In this document: positions 1 to 6,179 of the stretch, piece after piece | How the letters are laid out: each line of letters starts with the position of its first letter | How positions within the stretch are numbered: position 1 is the first letter of the stretch | NCBI GenBank assembly: GCA_018263405.1 | Contig: JAANXG010000148.1 | Span: 1-17,001 of the forward strand | Reading direction: 5' to 3' | Length of the DNA stretch: 17,001 nt | Origin: Gammaproteobacteria bacterium | GTDB lineage: Bacteria > Pseudomonadota > Gammaproteobacteria > Arenicellales > JAANXG01 | Notes under the pieces: model-generated | Told to the model about the DNA's origin: nothing | Database searches by the model: none | Seen by the model: only the letters and a program-made list of their open reading frames with translations | Translations under genes and position numbers: made by a program

Positions 1-123
1 ACCACCATACTCCGACAACACCTTCGTCATCGCCGCCGTCAACGTCGTCTTCCCATGATCCACATGACCAATCGTCCCTACATTTACATGCGGCTTCGTT
101 CTCTCAAATTTTGCCTTAGACAT
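1..123 (-). CDS. tuf: Elongation factor Tu, N-terminal part (cut by window edge)
   Basis: This is the first 41 codons of EF-Tu, the GTPase that carries aminoacyl-tRNA to the ribosome. The reverse strand reads MSKAKFERTKPHVNVGTIGH, followed by the P-loop GHVDHGKT; both are hallmarks of bacterial EF-Tu. The ATG at 123-121 is preceded by a strong Shine-Dalgarno GAGGTGA. The gene lies directly after four tRNA genes in the order Thr-Tyr-Gly-Thr, as in the E. coli tufB operon, so this is probably the tufB-type copy, co-transcribed with the tRNAs. The rest of the gene lies beyond base 1. Confidence 0.97.
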   Translation of the reverse strand, partial: MSKAKFERTKPHVNVGTIGHVDHGKTTLTAAMTKVLSEYGG

Positions 124-176
124 GACTCACCTCGATCGAAAGTGCTCGCTTATCACGATTATATAAGTGTCTAAAC

Positions 177-252
177 TGGTGCCCATAACTGGACTCGAAC
201 CAATGGCCTCTCCCTTACCAAGGGAGTGCTCTACCGACTGAGCTATATGGGC
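177..252 (-). tRNA. tRNA-Thr (anticodon GGT)
   Basis: The reverse strand gives a full cloverleaf of 76 nt including an encoded CCA. The acceptor stem is GCCCATA/TATGGGC. The anticodon stem is CTCCC/GGGAG around loop TTGGTAA, so the anticodon is GGT. The T arm contains GGTTCGAGTCC. It is the last tRNA before tuf, equivalent to thrT in the E. coli thrU-tyrU-glyT-thrT-tufB operon. Confidence 0.97.
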
Positions 253-308
253 CTTGCAATTATTCACGCCGTACTTTTAGGAGCCCGTCATAACCCCGTG
301 AGCCGGCT

Positions 309-382
<74 letters not shown>

Positions 383-383
383 C

Positions 384-468
384 TGGTGGAGGGGGGAGGA
401 TTCGAACCTCCGAAGGTAGAACCAGCAGATTTACAGTCTGCCCCCTTTGGCCGCTCGGGAACCCCTCC
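384..468 (-). tRNA. tRNA-Tyr (anticodon GTA)
   Basis: The reverse strand gives an 85-nt class II tRNA with encoded CCA. The acceptor stem is GGAGGGG/CCCCTCC with discriminator A. The anticodon loop contains CTGTAAA, so the anticodon is GTA. A long variable arm is present, as expected for bacterial tRNA-Tyr. It corresponds to tyrU in the E. coli tufB operon. Confidence 0.97.
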
Positions 469-538
469 GAAAGGAAAATCGCCGATTTTCTTATGATTGG
501 TGTACAGTGTCAATGCCATAATTACCGGTCGGGCGCTA

Positions 539-611
539 TGCCCGCAGAGGGAATCGAACCCCCGACCTGCTGATTACAAATCAGCTGCTCTGCCTGCTGA
601 GCTATACGGGC
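539..611 (-). tRNA. tRNA-Thr (anticodon TGT), no encoded CCA
   Basis: The reverse strand gives a 73-nt tRNA. The acceptor stem is GCCCGTA/TGCGGGC with one G-T pair and discriminator A. The anticodon stem is GCTGA/TCAGC around loop TTTGTAA, so the anticodon is TGT. The T arm contains GGTTCGATTCC. After the discriminator the sequence is TAG, not CCA, unlike the other three tRNAs here; the 3' end must be completed by CCA-adding enzyme. It is the first gene of the tRNA-tuf transcript and corresponds to thrU. Confidence 0.96.
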
Positions 612-622
612 GCGGGGCGCGA

Positions 623-651
623 ATTGTAGGAAAATGGGTCGTAGTCCGCAA
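623..651 (-). promoter_or_regulatory. Promoter of the tRNA-tuf operon
   Basis: Reading the minus strand, a -35 box TTGCGG (651-646) is followed after exactly 17 bases by a -10 box TACAAT (628-623). Next comes a GC-rich discriminator (TCGCGCCCCGC) running into the first tRNA at 611. An AT-rich stretch upstream of the -35 box, about 652-672, could act as an UP element. Strong boxes plus a GC-rich discriminator are typical of stable-RNA promoters under stringent (ppGpp) control. That control is inferred, not shown. Confidence 0.8.
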
Positions 652-724
652 TGGGAACAACAAAAAATTATCAACGCCGGCCAATCCAGCCAAAAAAGCG
701 TCGCCATCTAATTTACACACTCTT

Positions 725-1366
725 CTACCGGCAGCCGTACCGCCTGACCTGCGCCCCCTTTTCTCCCCACCGCGCCTGGACCAAATCCGATGGTACGTCC
801 GGGAACACCGCCGGGTCGTCGATTTCCAGCCAGAAAGTCGGTTTCAAAATGCGATCTTCGGTGCGTAATTTGGCTCGAACACCGATACGCTTCAGCTTAC
901 CCAGAAGCGCTTCGGCCCCGTCACGCTGGGAGAACAGGCCGAAAGAGACGATACTCCCGCCCTCCTCGTCGTGTTTAACGTAGTACCCCTCGATACCGGT
1001 GTCTTCCAGCAATTGTTGTTGCGCCTCGACGGCGGATTGGCTTTCAAACGGCCCTACAAATACGCGGTAAGCGCGAATCTCACGGGATTCCACCGTGCGC
1101 CGTGCATAGTCCAGCGACATGGCATCGAGTTTCTGCGTCGCCAAGGCCAGAATAGCTGAATCGACAAAAGGCCCGATTCGCACGCACCGTGGCGCCGTAT
1201 CCGGAGTCGACCCGTTTCGCGCCTTATACTCACTCAAAAGACTCATACTTTCCTCGCTCACAACCGGATAATCCGATGCGAGATCCGGGCTTCCCGGATT
1301 GTGCCCGGTTGCCCACAGAAACAATCCGGCGTTGAGCAGAAAAAGCAATCCGACCAGCCATTTCAT
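725..1366 (-). CDS. SPOR-domain membrane protein
   Basis: This is a 213-residue protein with one N-terminal membrane segment (residues about 3-20, KWLVGLLFLLNAGLFLWAT) followed by a periplasmic part, a bitopic layout common to SPOR proteins. Residues about 99-170 look like a SPOR domain (AYRVFVGPFESQSAVEAQQQ and later SIVSFGLFSQRDGAEALLGK). A weaker similar unit, VRIGPFVDSAILALATQKL, lies at about 62-80, so there may be two repeats. SPOR domains bind denuded peptidoglycan, often at the division site. The gene follows coaX by 7 bases, with a Shine-Dalgarno GGAG inside the coaX end, so it is translated from the birA-coaX transcript. A SPOR gene at this place beside coaX and the tRNA-tuf cluster is common in gammaproteobacteria. 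Its exact role is unknown. Confidence 0.85.
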   Translation of the reverse strand: MKWLVGLLFLLNAGLFLWATGHNPGSPDLASDYPVVSEESMSLLSEYKARNGSTPDTAPRCVRIGPFVDSAILALATQKLDAMSLDYARRTVESREIRAYRVFVGPFESQSAVEAQQQLLEDTGIEGYYVKHDEEGGSIVSFGLFSQRDGAEALLGKLKRIGVRAKLRTEDRILKPTFWLEIDDPAVFPDVPSDLVQARWGEKGAQVRRYGCR

Positions 1367-1373
1367 GGCTTCG

Positions 1374-2102
1374 TCACTCCAACACGCGCACTAATCCCTT
1401 TAAAACCAGATCGGCGTCATACTGAACCTGCTTGCGAACAATAGGACTTAAGCGCCGCCAGTCTCCGCCGGTCGCGATCCAGGTGACGCCATCCATGGCT
1501 TTTTCAACATTCGCTATCCACCGCTCCAGAGCGCCGGCCAACCCTAATCCGATTCCGTTCATGACACACTCGGCGGTAGTTTTTCCGGGCAGTCCCCCAG
1601 ATTGCAAGGTGGTTTCACAAATATTCGCTGTTTGGGTCAACAGGGTGTGTTGCGCCAGTTCAATACCGGGGCAAATGAAGCCACCCAGGTGATGGTCATC
1701 CTTGTCGATGACATCCAGGGTGACGGCGGTGCCGCAATCGATCACGCCAAGTGCCCCCGGGTACAGTCCACGCGCGGCGATTATCGCTGCCCACCGGTCG
1801 CTGCCCAATCCATTGTAATCGCTGTAGCCGTTAACGATCCCCAGTGTCTCGGGGCGGGAACGAAACCAGCCCGGACGGCAGCCCCAATGATTCACCATCC
1901 ACAGCTCCAAGCGACTATCGAACTCCGCACCGGCTACGCTGGAGACCAGCACGGTAGTCGGCGCTTCCCAGTTATGCCACGCCGCATCGAATATCGATTC
2001 GCCCGGACCCTTTCGCGCTACGGGGGTCCCCGGTTCCAGGCGCTCACCATACACGCGGCCCCATTTAATCCAAGAGTTGCCGATATCCACAACCAGTTTC
2101 AT
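1374..2102 (-). CDS. coaX: Type III pantothenate kinase
   Basis: This enzyme phosphorylates pantothenate, the first step of coenzyme A synthesis, in the cytoplasm. The 242 residues show the type III signature: DIGNSWIKWG at residues 6-15 (phosphate-binding motif 1), LGSDRWAAIIAA at 99-110 with the conserved Asp102, IDCGTAVTLDVID at 121-133, GGFICPGIELA at 140-150, and a late glycine motif ATGGDW at 210-215. Length is normal for the family. Its ATG overlaps the birA stop codon by four bases (ATGA), which shows translational coupling. Type III enzymes need a monovalent cation and escape CoA feedback inhibition; that is family knowledge, not visible here. Confidence 0.95.
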   Translation of the reverse strand: MKLVVDIGNSWIKWGRVYGERLEPGTPVARKGPGESIFDAAWHNWEAPTTVLVSSVAGAEFDSRLELWMVNHWGCRPGWFRSRPETLGIVNGYSDYNGLGSDRWAAIIAARGLYPGALGVIDCGTAVTLDVIDKDDHHLGGFICPGIELAQHTLLTQTANICETTLQSGGLPGKTTAECVMNGIGLGLAGALERWIANVEKAMDGVTWIATGGDWRRLSPIVRKQVQYDADLVLKGLVRVLE

Positions 2103-3082
2103 CGAACCCGGACAGTCACGTCACCCTGGGAAAACGCGGTTACGGCACCGTGGTCTCTCGTCACCCACAACCGGCCCGATTCATCAATACCGGCAGCCGT
2201 GCCGTCGATCATTGTGCCGTCCGCGGCGTGAATCGTGACGGCGCGACTTTTCAAAGCATCCACACGCCGCCAGTCCGATAAATAGGGGTCGAACCCGTCC
2301 GACGGAAAGGACTGAAACACCGGTAGCAATAAATTCAGGGCCTGTGCCGCAATGGCGTTCCTGTTTACGGCTTGCCCGGTTATCGTAGCGAGATCGACCC
2401 AATCCTGACCAATAGACCATGATTGGTTGCTGCTCATCGACACGTTGAGCCCAATCCCGACGATCACGCGGCAGGGACCATGTGCCTCGCCGGTGACGTC
2501 CAGCAGCACGCCGCATAGTTTTTTAAACTCGTGCAACACATCGTTGGGCCATTTCAACATCAACCCCTGGGCGCCAAAGCATTCCAATGCCTTAATCATC
2601 GTCAAGCCCGTGACGAGCCCCAGACTGGGCAACCTCTCCGGCCATTGGGGATATTCAATGCCGATGGACATCATGAGATCCCGATAAGGGGAGGCCAACC
2701 ACCTACGCCCACGCCGGCCGCGTCCCGCCGTCTGCTTTTCCGCCAGGCAAACACGGCAATTCATTGGATGCGATTCCATAGTCCGAAGCAGCTCCGCATT
2801 GGTGGAATCCACTTCTTCCAGGATTTTAATTCCACCCAGCAATGCGCGAGCGCGTGGCGAAAGCCGGCTTGTAATCGCACGTTCGTCGAGCAGGACCACG
2901 CCGTCGGCCAGGCGATATCCTCGGCCCGGTACGCGGTGGATCGGCAGGCCTCGTTCAACCAAGGCTTGTACGTGCTTGTGTATCGCCGCGCGGCTGAGGC
3001 CCAGTATAGCCCCTAGTTGCGTGCCGGTACGGAACTTCGCGGGGGTCAGGCTCCGTACTAGGCGGTGTCGGGTATCCTCCAT
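2099..3082 (-). CDS. birA: Bifunctional biotin-protein ligase / biotin operon repressor
   Basis: This protein activates biotin to biotinyl-AMP and attaches it to a lysine of the biotin carboxyl carrier protein. The chosen ATG at 3082 gives 327 residues, close to E. coli BirA (321), and has a Shine-Dalgarno GGGAG just upstream; a longer in-frame reading from 3193 adds 37 unconserved residues and is rejected. Residues 1-60 form a winged helix-turn-helix (QLGAILGLSRAAIHKHVQAL, then VPGRGYRL), so it is the repressor-type BirA. Ligase motifs follow: VDSTNAEL (91-98), biotin-loop GRGRRGRRW (120-128), KWPNDV (177-182 region), CGVLLD, VGIGLNV (208-214). The C-terminal SH3-like domain covers about 275-327. 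It is first in the birA-coaX-SPOR operon. Confidence 0.95.
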   Translation of the reverse strand: MEDTRHRLVRSLTPAKFRTGTQLGAILGLSRAAIHKHVQALVERGLPIHRVPGRGYRLADGVVLLDERAITSRLSPRARALLGGIKILEEVDSTNAELLRTMESHPMNCRVCLAEKQTAGRGRRGRRWLASPYRDLMMSIGIEYPQWPERLPSLGLVTGLTMIKALECFGAQGLMLKWPNDVLHEFKKLCGVLLDVTGEAHGPCRVIVGIGLNVSMSSNQSWSIGQDWVDLATITGQAVNRNAIAAQALNLLLPVFQSFPSDGFDPYLSDWRRVDALKSRAVTIHAADGTMIDGTAAGIDESGRLWVTRDHGAVTAFSQGDVTVRVR

Positions 3083-3136
3083 GCTCCCTATTCTAGTGTA
3101 CCCGCGTCCGTGATCGCACGCGGCTTGGGCATCCGA

Positions 3137-3152
3137 GGGTGGTAAACCACCC
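3137..3152. promoter_or_regulatory. Perfect 16-bp palindrome in the birA / binding-protein divergent region
   Basis: The sequence GGGTGGTAAACCACCC is perfectly self-complementary in seven pairs around AA. It lies in the 125-bp gap between the divergent birA and binding-protein genes, about 55 bases upstream of the binding-protein ATG. Near it is an AT-rich candidate -10 (TATATC, 3161-3166). A dyad of this kind could be an operator for a dimeric repressor or form an RNA hairpin if transcribed. The regulator is unknown. Confidence 0.45.
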
Positions 3153-3207
3153 GAGGATTCTATATCCTTTGGCGTTCTCAACGAAACAACCACTAAATGA
3201 GGATACT

Positions 3208-4398
3208 ATGATCAGACGAATACTAGTAACCATTGCCGCCGCAATAGTGGCGACCACGGCATTCGCCGCCGAGGAAGTTAAAATCGGCATGCTTCAAGGT
3301 TTCACCGGACCCACCGAATCGCTGGTGGCACCGATGGTCGTGGGCGGCGAGATAGCGATCCAAGAGATTTCGGACAGCGGCGCGTTCCTGGGCGGTAAGA
3401 CGCTCGTGTCGGTGCGGGGCGACAGCACTTGCATCGACGCCGCCGCCGCGACGGCGGCCGCAGAGCGGTTGGTCACGTCCGAGAACGTCGTCGGGATCCT
3501 TGGCGCCACCTGCTCCGGCGCCACCACTGCCGTGTTGAACAGCGTCGTGCGCCCCAACGGGATCGTGATGATCTCGCCGTCGGCCACGTCACCGGCCCTG
3601 TCCACGATCGAAGACGACGGGTACTTCTTCCGCACCGCACCGTCCGATGCGCGCCAGGGCCAGATCATCGCCGATATTCTCGAACGACGCGGGATCGAGT
3701 CGGCGGCGCTGACCTACACCAACAATGACTATGGCAAGGGTCTCGCCGACAGCATCCAGGCCGCGTTCGAGGACAAGGGCGGAAACGTTACCGCCGTGGC
3801 CGCGCACGAGGACGGCAAGGGCGACTACTCGGCCGAGGTCGGATCGCTGGCGGCCGCCGGTGGTGACGTTCTGGTCGTGGCGGGCTACCTCGACCAGGGC
3901 GGCAAAGGCATGATCCAGGCTTCGCTGGACACCGGCGCGTTCGACAAGTTTATACTGCCGGACGGCATGGTCGGGGACTCCCTGACGGGCCACTTCGGTG
4001 ACGCCATCGACGGATCCATCGGCACCAACCCGGGCACCGACAGCCCTGGGGCGGAAATGCTGATCGAAGTCGGCATGAAAAATGATTTCGACAAAGGCGG
4101 TGCCCCTTATGTACCCGAGCTCTACGACGCCGCAGCACTGCTGTTGTTCGCGATGCAGTCCGCCGGCACGACCGACAGCGCCGTGTACAAGGACCACGTC
4201 ATAAAAGTTGCCAATGCCCCGGGCGAGAAGATTTTCCCGGGTGAGCTCGCCAAGGGTCTCAAGATCCTGGCTGAAGGCGGCGAAGTCGACTACGTCGGCG
4301 CCGGCGCCGTGGAGCTGGTCGGGTCCGGCGAGGCGGCCGGCGCTTTCCGCGAGACCGTAATCAAGGGCGGTAAGTGGGAAACCGTGATGTACCACTAA
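3208..4398 (+). CDS. Branched-chain amino acid-type ABC transporter, periplasmic substrate-binding protein
   Basis: This is a LivJ-like binding protein (Peripl_BP_6 family, 396 residues) that captures the ligand in the periplasm for the Liv-type importer encoded downstream. The ATG at 3208 has a Shine-Dalgarno TGAGGA five bases upstream and is followed by a signal peptide (MIRRILVTIAAAIVATTAFA) with probable cleavage before AEEV. Two cysteines (75 and 102, about 55 and 82 in the mature protein) match the spacing of the LivJ disulfide. CSGATTA and MISPSATSPALS resemble the ligand-contact segments of LIVBP (CSS and ISPAAT), which favours an amino acid ligand, though related proteins bind amides or aromatic acids. 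Its GC content and codon choice look richer than in the following livG. It ends in its own terminator, so it can be made in excess over the membrane parts. Confidence 0.9.
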   Translation: MIRRILVTIAAAIVATTAFAAEEVKIGMLQGFTGPTESLVAPMVVGGEIAIQEISDSGAFLGGKTLVSVRGDSTCIDAAAATAAAERLVTSENVVGILGATCSGATTAVLNSVVRPNGIVMISPSATSPALSTIEDDGYFFRTAPSDARQGQIIADILERRGIESAALTYTNNDYGKGLADSIQAAFEDKGGNVTAVAAHEDGKGDYSAEVGSLAAAGGDVLVVAGYLDQGGKGMIQASLDTGAFDKFILPDGMVGDSLTGHFGDAIDGSIGTNPGTDSPGAEMLIEVGMKNDFDKGGAPYVPELYDAAALLLFAMQSAGTTDSAVYKDHVIKVANAPGEKIFPGELAKGLKILAEGGEVDYVGAGAVELVGSGEAAGAFRETVIKGGKWETVMYH

Positions 4399-4422
4399 CT
4401 TTCCGGTAGACGGATACGAAAC

Positions 4423-4458
4423 GAAACGGTCAGGGCGCGGTCCTGGCCGTTTCTTTAT
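4423..4458 (+). terminator. Rho-independent terminator after the binding-protein gene
   Basis: A 12-bp stem is formed by 4423-4434 and 4442-4453 (GAAACGGTCAGG with CCTGGCCGTTTC, one G-T pair). It encloses a 7-base loop and is followed by TTTAT. It begins 24 bases after the TAA of the binding-protein gene and should limit read-through into livG. Confidence 0.85.
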
Positions 4459-4464
4459 CCCGAT

Positions 4465-4631
4465 CTAGGAGCCTGTCGGACTTAGGATGAATCTACTGCG
4501 GCGGCGGGAGATCGGCCCACTTTCCCGATTTATTTCGTTAAATAGCTGGCTATTCGCCTCAATAAATCGAAAAATTGGCCTCGATTTCCCACCTACCTCG
4601 CTACGATCCCCTAAGTCCGACAGGCTCCTAG
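4465..4631. mobile_element. MITE-like foldback element, 167 bp, with CTAG target duplication
   Basis: The ends are perfect inverted repeats of 22 bp including a CTAG on each side (4465-4486 and 4610-4631; CTAGGAGCCTGTCGG at the left). CTAG may be the duplicated target site. The interior is also palindromic about the same centre, near 4548: CGATTTATT (4526-4534) pairs with AATAAATCG (4561-4569), AATAGC (4541-4546) with GCTATT (4549-4554), and GGGAGATC (4506-4513) with GATTTCCC (4583-4590) apart from one G-T pair. No transposase is encoded; the short open frames inside are not genes. It is probably a non-autonomous element moved by a transposase elsewhere. It sits between the binding-protein terminator and livG. 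Confidence 0.85.
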
Positions 4632-4695
4632 TGTACCCCGTCACTGATATTGTAACGTTCAGCCGGCAAACCCCAACCCCGAAGATAATAAAACA

Positions 4696-5478
4696 ATGAT
4701 CTCGGTGGTGGACCTCTCCAAGTACTTCGGCGGCATTCACGCCGTCGAAAACGTATCCTTGAATATTGAAAAGGGCTCCATTACAGGCTTAATCGGGCCC
4801 AACGGGGCCGGGAAAACCACCCTGTTCAACGTAGTTGCGGGGGTTTTCAAACCGACATCGGGCAATGTCTACCTGGACGGAGAGGACGTGACGGCTCTTG
4901 AGCCACACCAACTTTTTAAAAAGGGCCTTTTAAGAACCTTTCAGATCGCTCACGAGTTTTCCAGCCTGACGGTGCTTGAAAACCTCATGGTAGTGCCTGG
5001 CGATCAGGCCGGTGAGCAGTTGCGGCACACGTGGTTCAACTTCAAACAAGTATGCGAGAATGAGGAGCAGATCCGGGAAAAAGCCCGAGAAGTTATAGAT
5101 TTTCTCGAGGTCTCCCACCTGGAGAACGAACTGGCCCGCAATTTGTCCGGCGGCCAGAAAAAGCTGCTTGAGTTGGGCCGCACTATGATGGTCGACGCGA
5201 AAATCGTGTTCCTTGACGAGGTTGGTGCCGGCGTCAACCGCACGCTATTAAAAACCATCGGTACATCGATACAACGCCTCAATGAAGAGCGGGGCTATAC
5301 TTTCTGCATGATCGAGCACGACATGGATTTCATCGCCCGAATGTGCGATCCGGTCATCGTCATGGCCGAGGGAAAACTGTTGACCCAAGGCACGGTGGAG
5401 GAAGTCAAGAACAACGAAGAAGTCATCGAGGCCTACCTCGGCACGGGACGCAAACACAAGACAGGGTCGGAAGCGTGA
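4696..5478 (+). CDS. livG: Liv-type ABC transporter ATP-binding protein LivG
   Basis: This is one of the two cytoplasmic ATPases of the branched-chain amino acid-type importer. The 260 residues carry Walker A GPNGAGKT (34-41), Q-loop TFQ (81-83), ABC signature LSGGQ (150-154), Walker B IVFLDE (170-175) and the switch His208 in IEHDMD. The stretch after Walker B is DEVGAGVN, where the family usually has DEP(A/T)AG(L/V)N; the catalytic Glu175 is kept. The C-terminal extension, about 235-260, matches the LivG branch of the family (BCA_ABC_TP_C). There is no clear Shine-Dalgarno before the ATG, only an A-rich run. It starts the livGFHM operon 64 bases after the foldback element and overlaps livF by four bases. 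Confidence 0.92.
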   Translation: MISVVDLSKYFGGIHAVENVSLNIEKGSITGLIGPNGAGKTTLFNVVAGVFKPTSGNVYLDGEDVTALEPHQLFKKGLLRTFQIAHEFSSLTVLENLMVVPGDQAGEQLRHTWFNFKQVCENEEQIREKAREVIDFLEVSHLENELARNLSGGQKKLLELGRTMMVDAKIVFLDEVGAGVNRTLLKTIGTSIQRLNEERGYTFCMIEHDMDFIARMCDPVIVMAEGKLLTQGTVEEVKNNEEVIEAYLGTGRKHKTGSEA

Positions 5479-6179
5479 AATTTCTCTCGGCGACGAACAT
5501 GACGGGCGGGTATGGCGGCGCCGATATTATCTTTGACTGCGACATCACCGTCGAAAAAAGCGAAATCGCCGTCGTGGTGGGGCCCAACGGCGCGGGCAAG
5601 TCCACCGCCATGAAAGCGGTATTCGGTATGCTCGATCTGCGTGAAGGCTCGGTGCTGCTCGATGGCCAGGACATTACGCATATGGCGCCCCAGAACCGGG
5701 TGCGTATCGGCATGGGATTCGTGCCCCAGAACCGCAATGTTTTCGTTTCCCTGACGGTGGAGGAGAATCTCGAGATGGGCGCCTTCATCCGCGAGGACGA
5801 CATCAGCGAGACCATGGAGCAGGTCTACCACCTGTTTCCCATCCTGAAGGAAAAACGCAATCAGCCGGCGGGAGAGTTGTCCGGCGGCCAACGACAGCAG
5901 GTGGCGGTGGGCCGGGCCCTGATGACGCAGCCGAAGCTGCTGATGTTGGACGAGCCCACCGCCGGGGTGTCGCCGATCGTCATGGATGACCTGTTCGACC
6001 GGATCCTGGAGACCGCCAAAACCGGCATCGCCATCCTGATGGTGGAACAAAACGCCCGGCAGGCACTGGAGATCGCCGATCACGGCTTTGTCATGGTGCA
6101 GGGGAAGAATCGCTTCATAGACACCGGGAAAGCGCTGTTGGCGAACCCCGAAGTACGGCGTTCATTTCTGGGGGGATAG
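5475..6179 (+). CDS. livF: Liv-type ABC transporter ATP-binding protein LivF
   Basis: This is the second ATPase of the importer, 234 residues, the usual LivF length. The start is taken as the GTG at 5475, which overlaps the livG stop (GTGA) and gives a normal N-terminus, MKFLSATNMTGGYGGADIIF. Longer in-frame readings add arginine-rich residues that are only the shadow of livG. Motifs are Walker A GPNGAGKS (37-44), Q-loop PQ (84-85), signature LSGGQ (135-139) and Walker B LLMLDEPTAG (155-164). The switch histidine is replaced by Gln in VEQN (190-193), which is normal for LivF. Its TAG stop is directly followed by the livH ATG, so the genes are coupled. Confidence 0.94.
   Translation: MKFLSATNMTGGYGGADIIFDCDITVEKSEIAVVVGPNGAGKSTAMKAVFGMLDLREGSVLLDGQDITHMAPQNRVRIGMGFVPQNRNVFVSLTVEENLEMGAFIREDDISETMEQVYHLFPILKEKRNQPAGELSGGQRQQVAVGRALMTQPKLLMLDEPTAGVSPIVMDDLFDRILETAKTGIAILMVEQNARQALEIADHGFVMVQGKNRFIDTGKALLANPEVRRSFLGG

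Noticed and set aside
675..724. Possible terminator after the SPOR gene (CGACGC with GCGTTG, then a T-run)
   Set aside because: The stem is only six pairs with a G-T pair and a large loop, too weak to call.
3137..3152. Reading the palindrome as a BirA operator because it contains GTAAACC
   Set aside because: The known BirA box has two such half-sites about 15 bases apart; here the halves abut, so the spacing does not fit.
3083..3193. Longer BirA reading from 3193 that adds 37 residues
   Set aside because: The ATG at 3082 has a Shine-Dalgarno and gives the normal BirA N-terminus; the extra residues are not helix-turn-helix sequence and cover the intergenic palindrome.
3589..4395. Long minus-strand open frame (268 codons) opposite the binding-protein gene
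   Set aside because: It is a shadow of a GC-rich gene in codon-complementary frame; the plus-strand product has a clear signal peptide and family motifs, this one has none.
3093..4638. CTAGTGTACCC at both 3093-3103 and 4628-4638, suggesting repeats flanking the binding-protein gene
   Set aside because: An 11-base match is expected by chance many times in a window this size, and the similarity fades quickly on both sides.
4487..4740. Short open frames on both strands inside the foldback element
   Set aside because: They arise from the palindromic sequence, carry no transposase motif and lack ribosome-binding sites.
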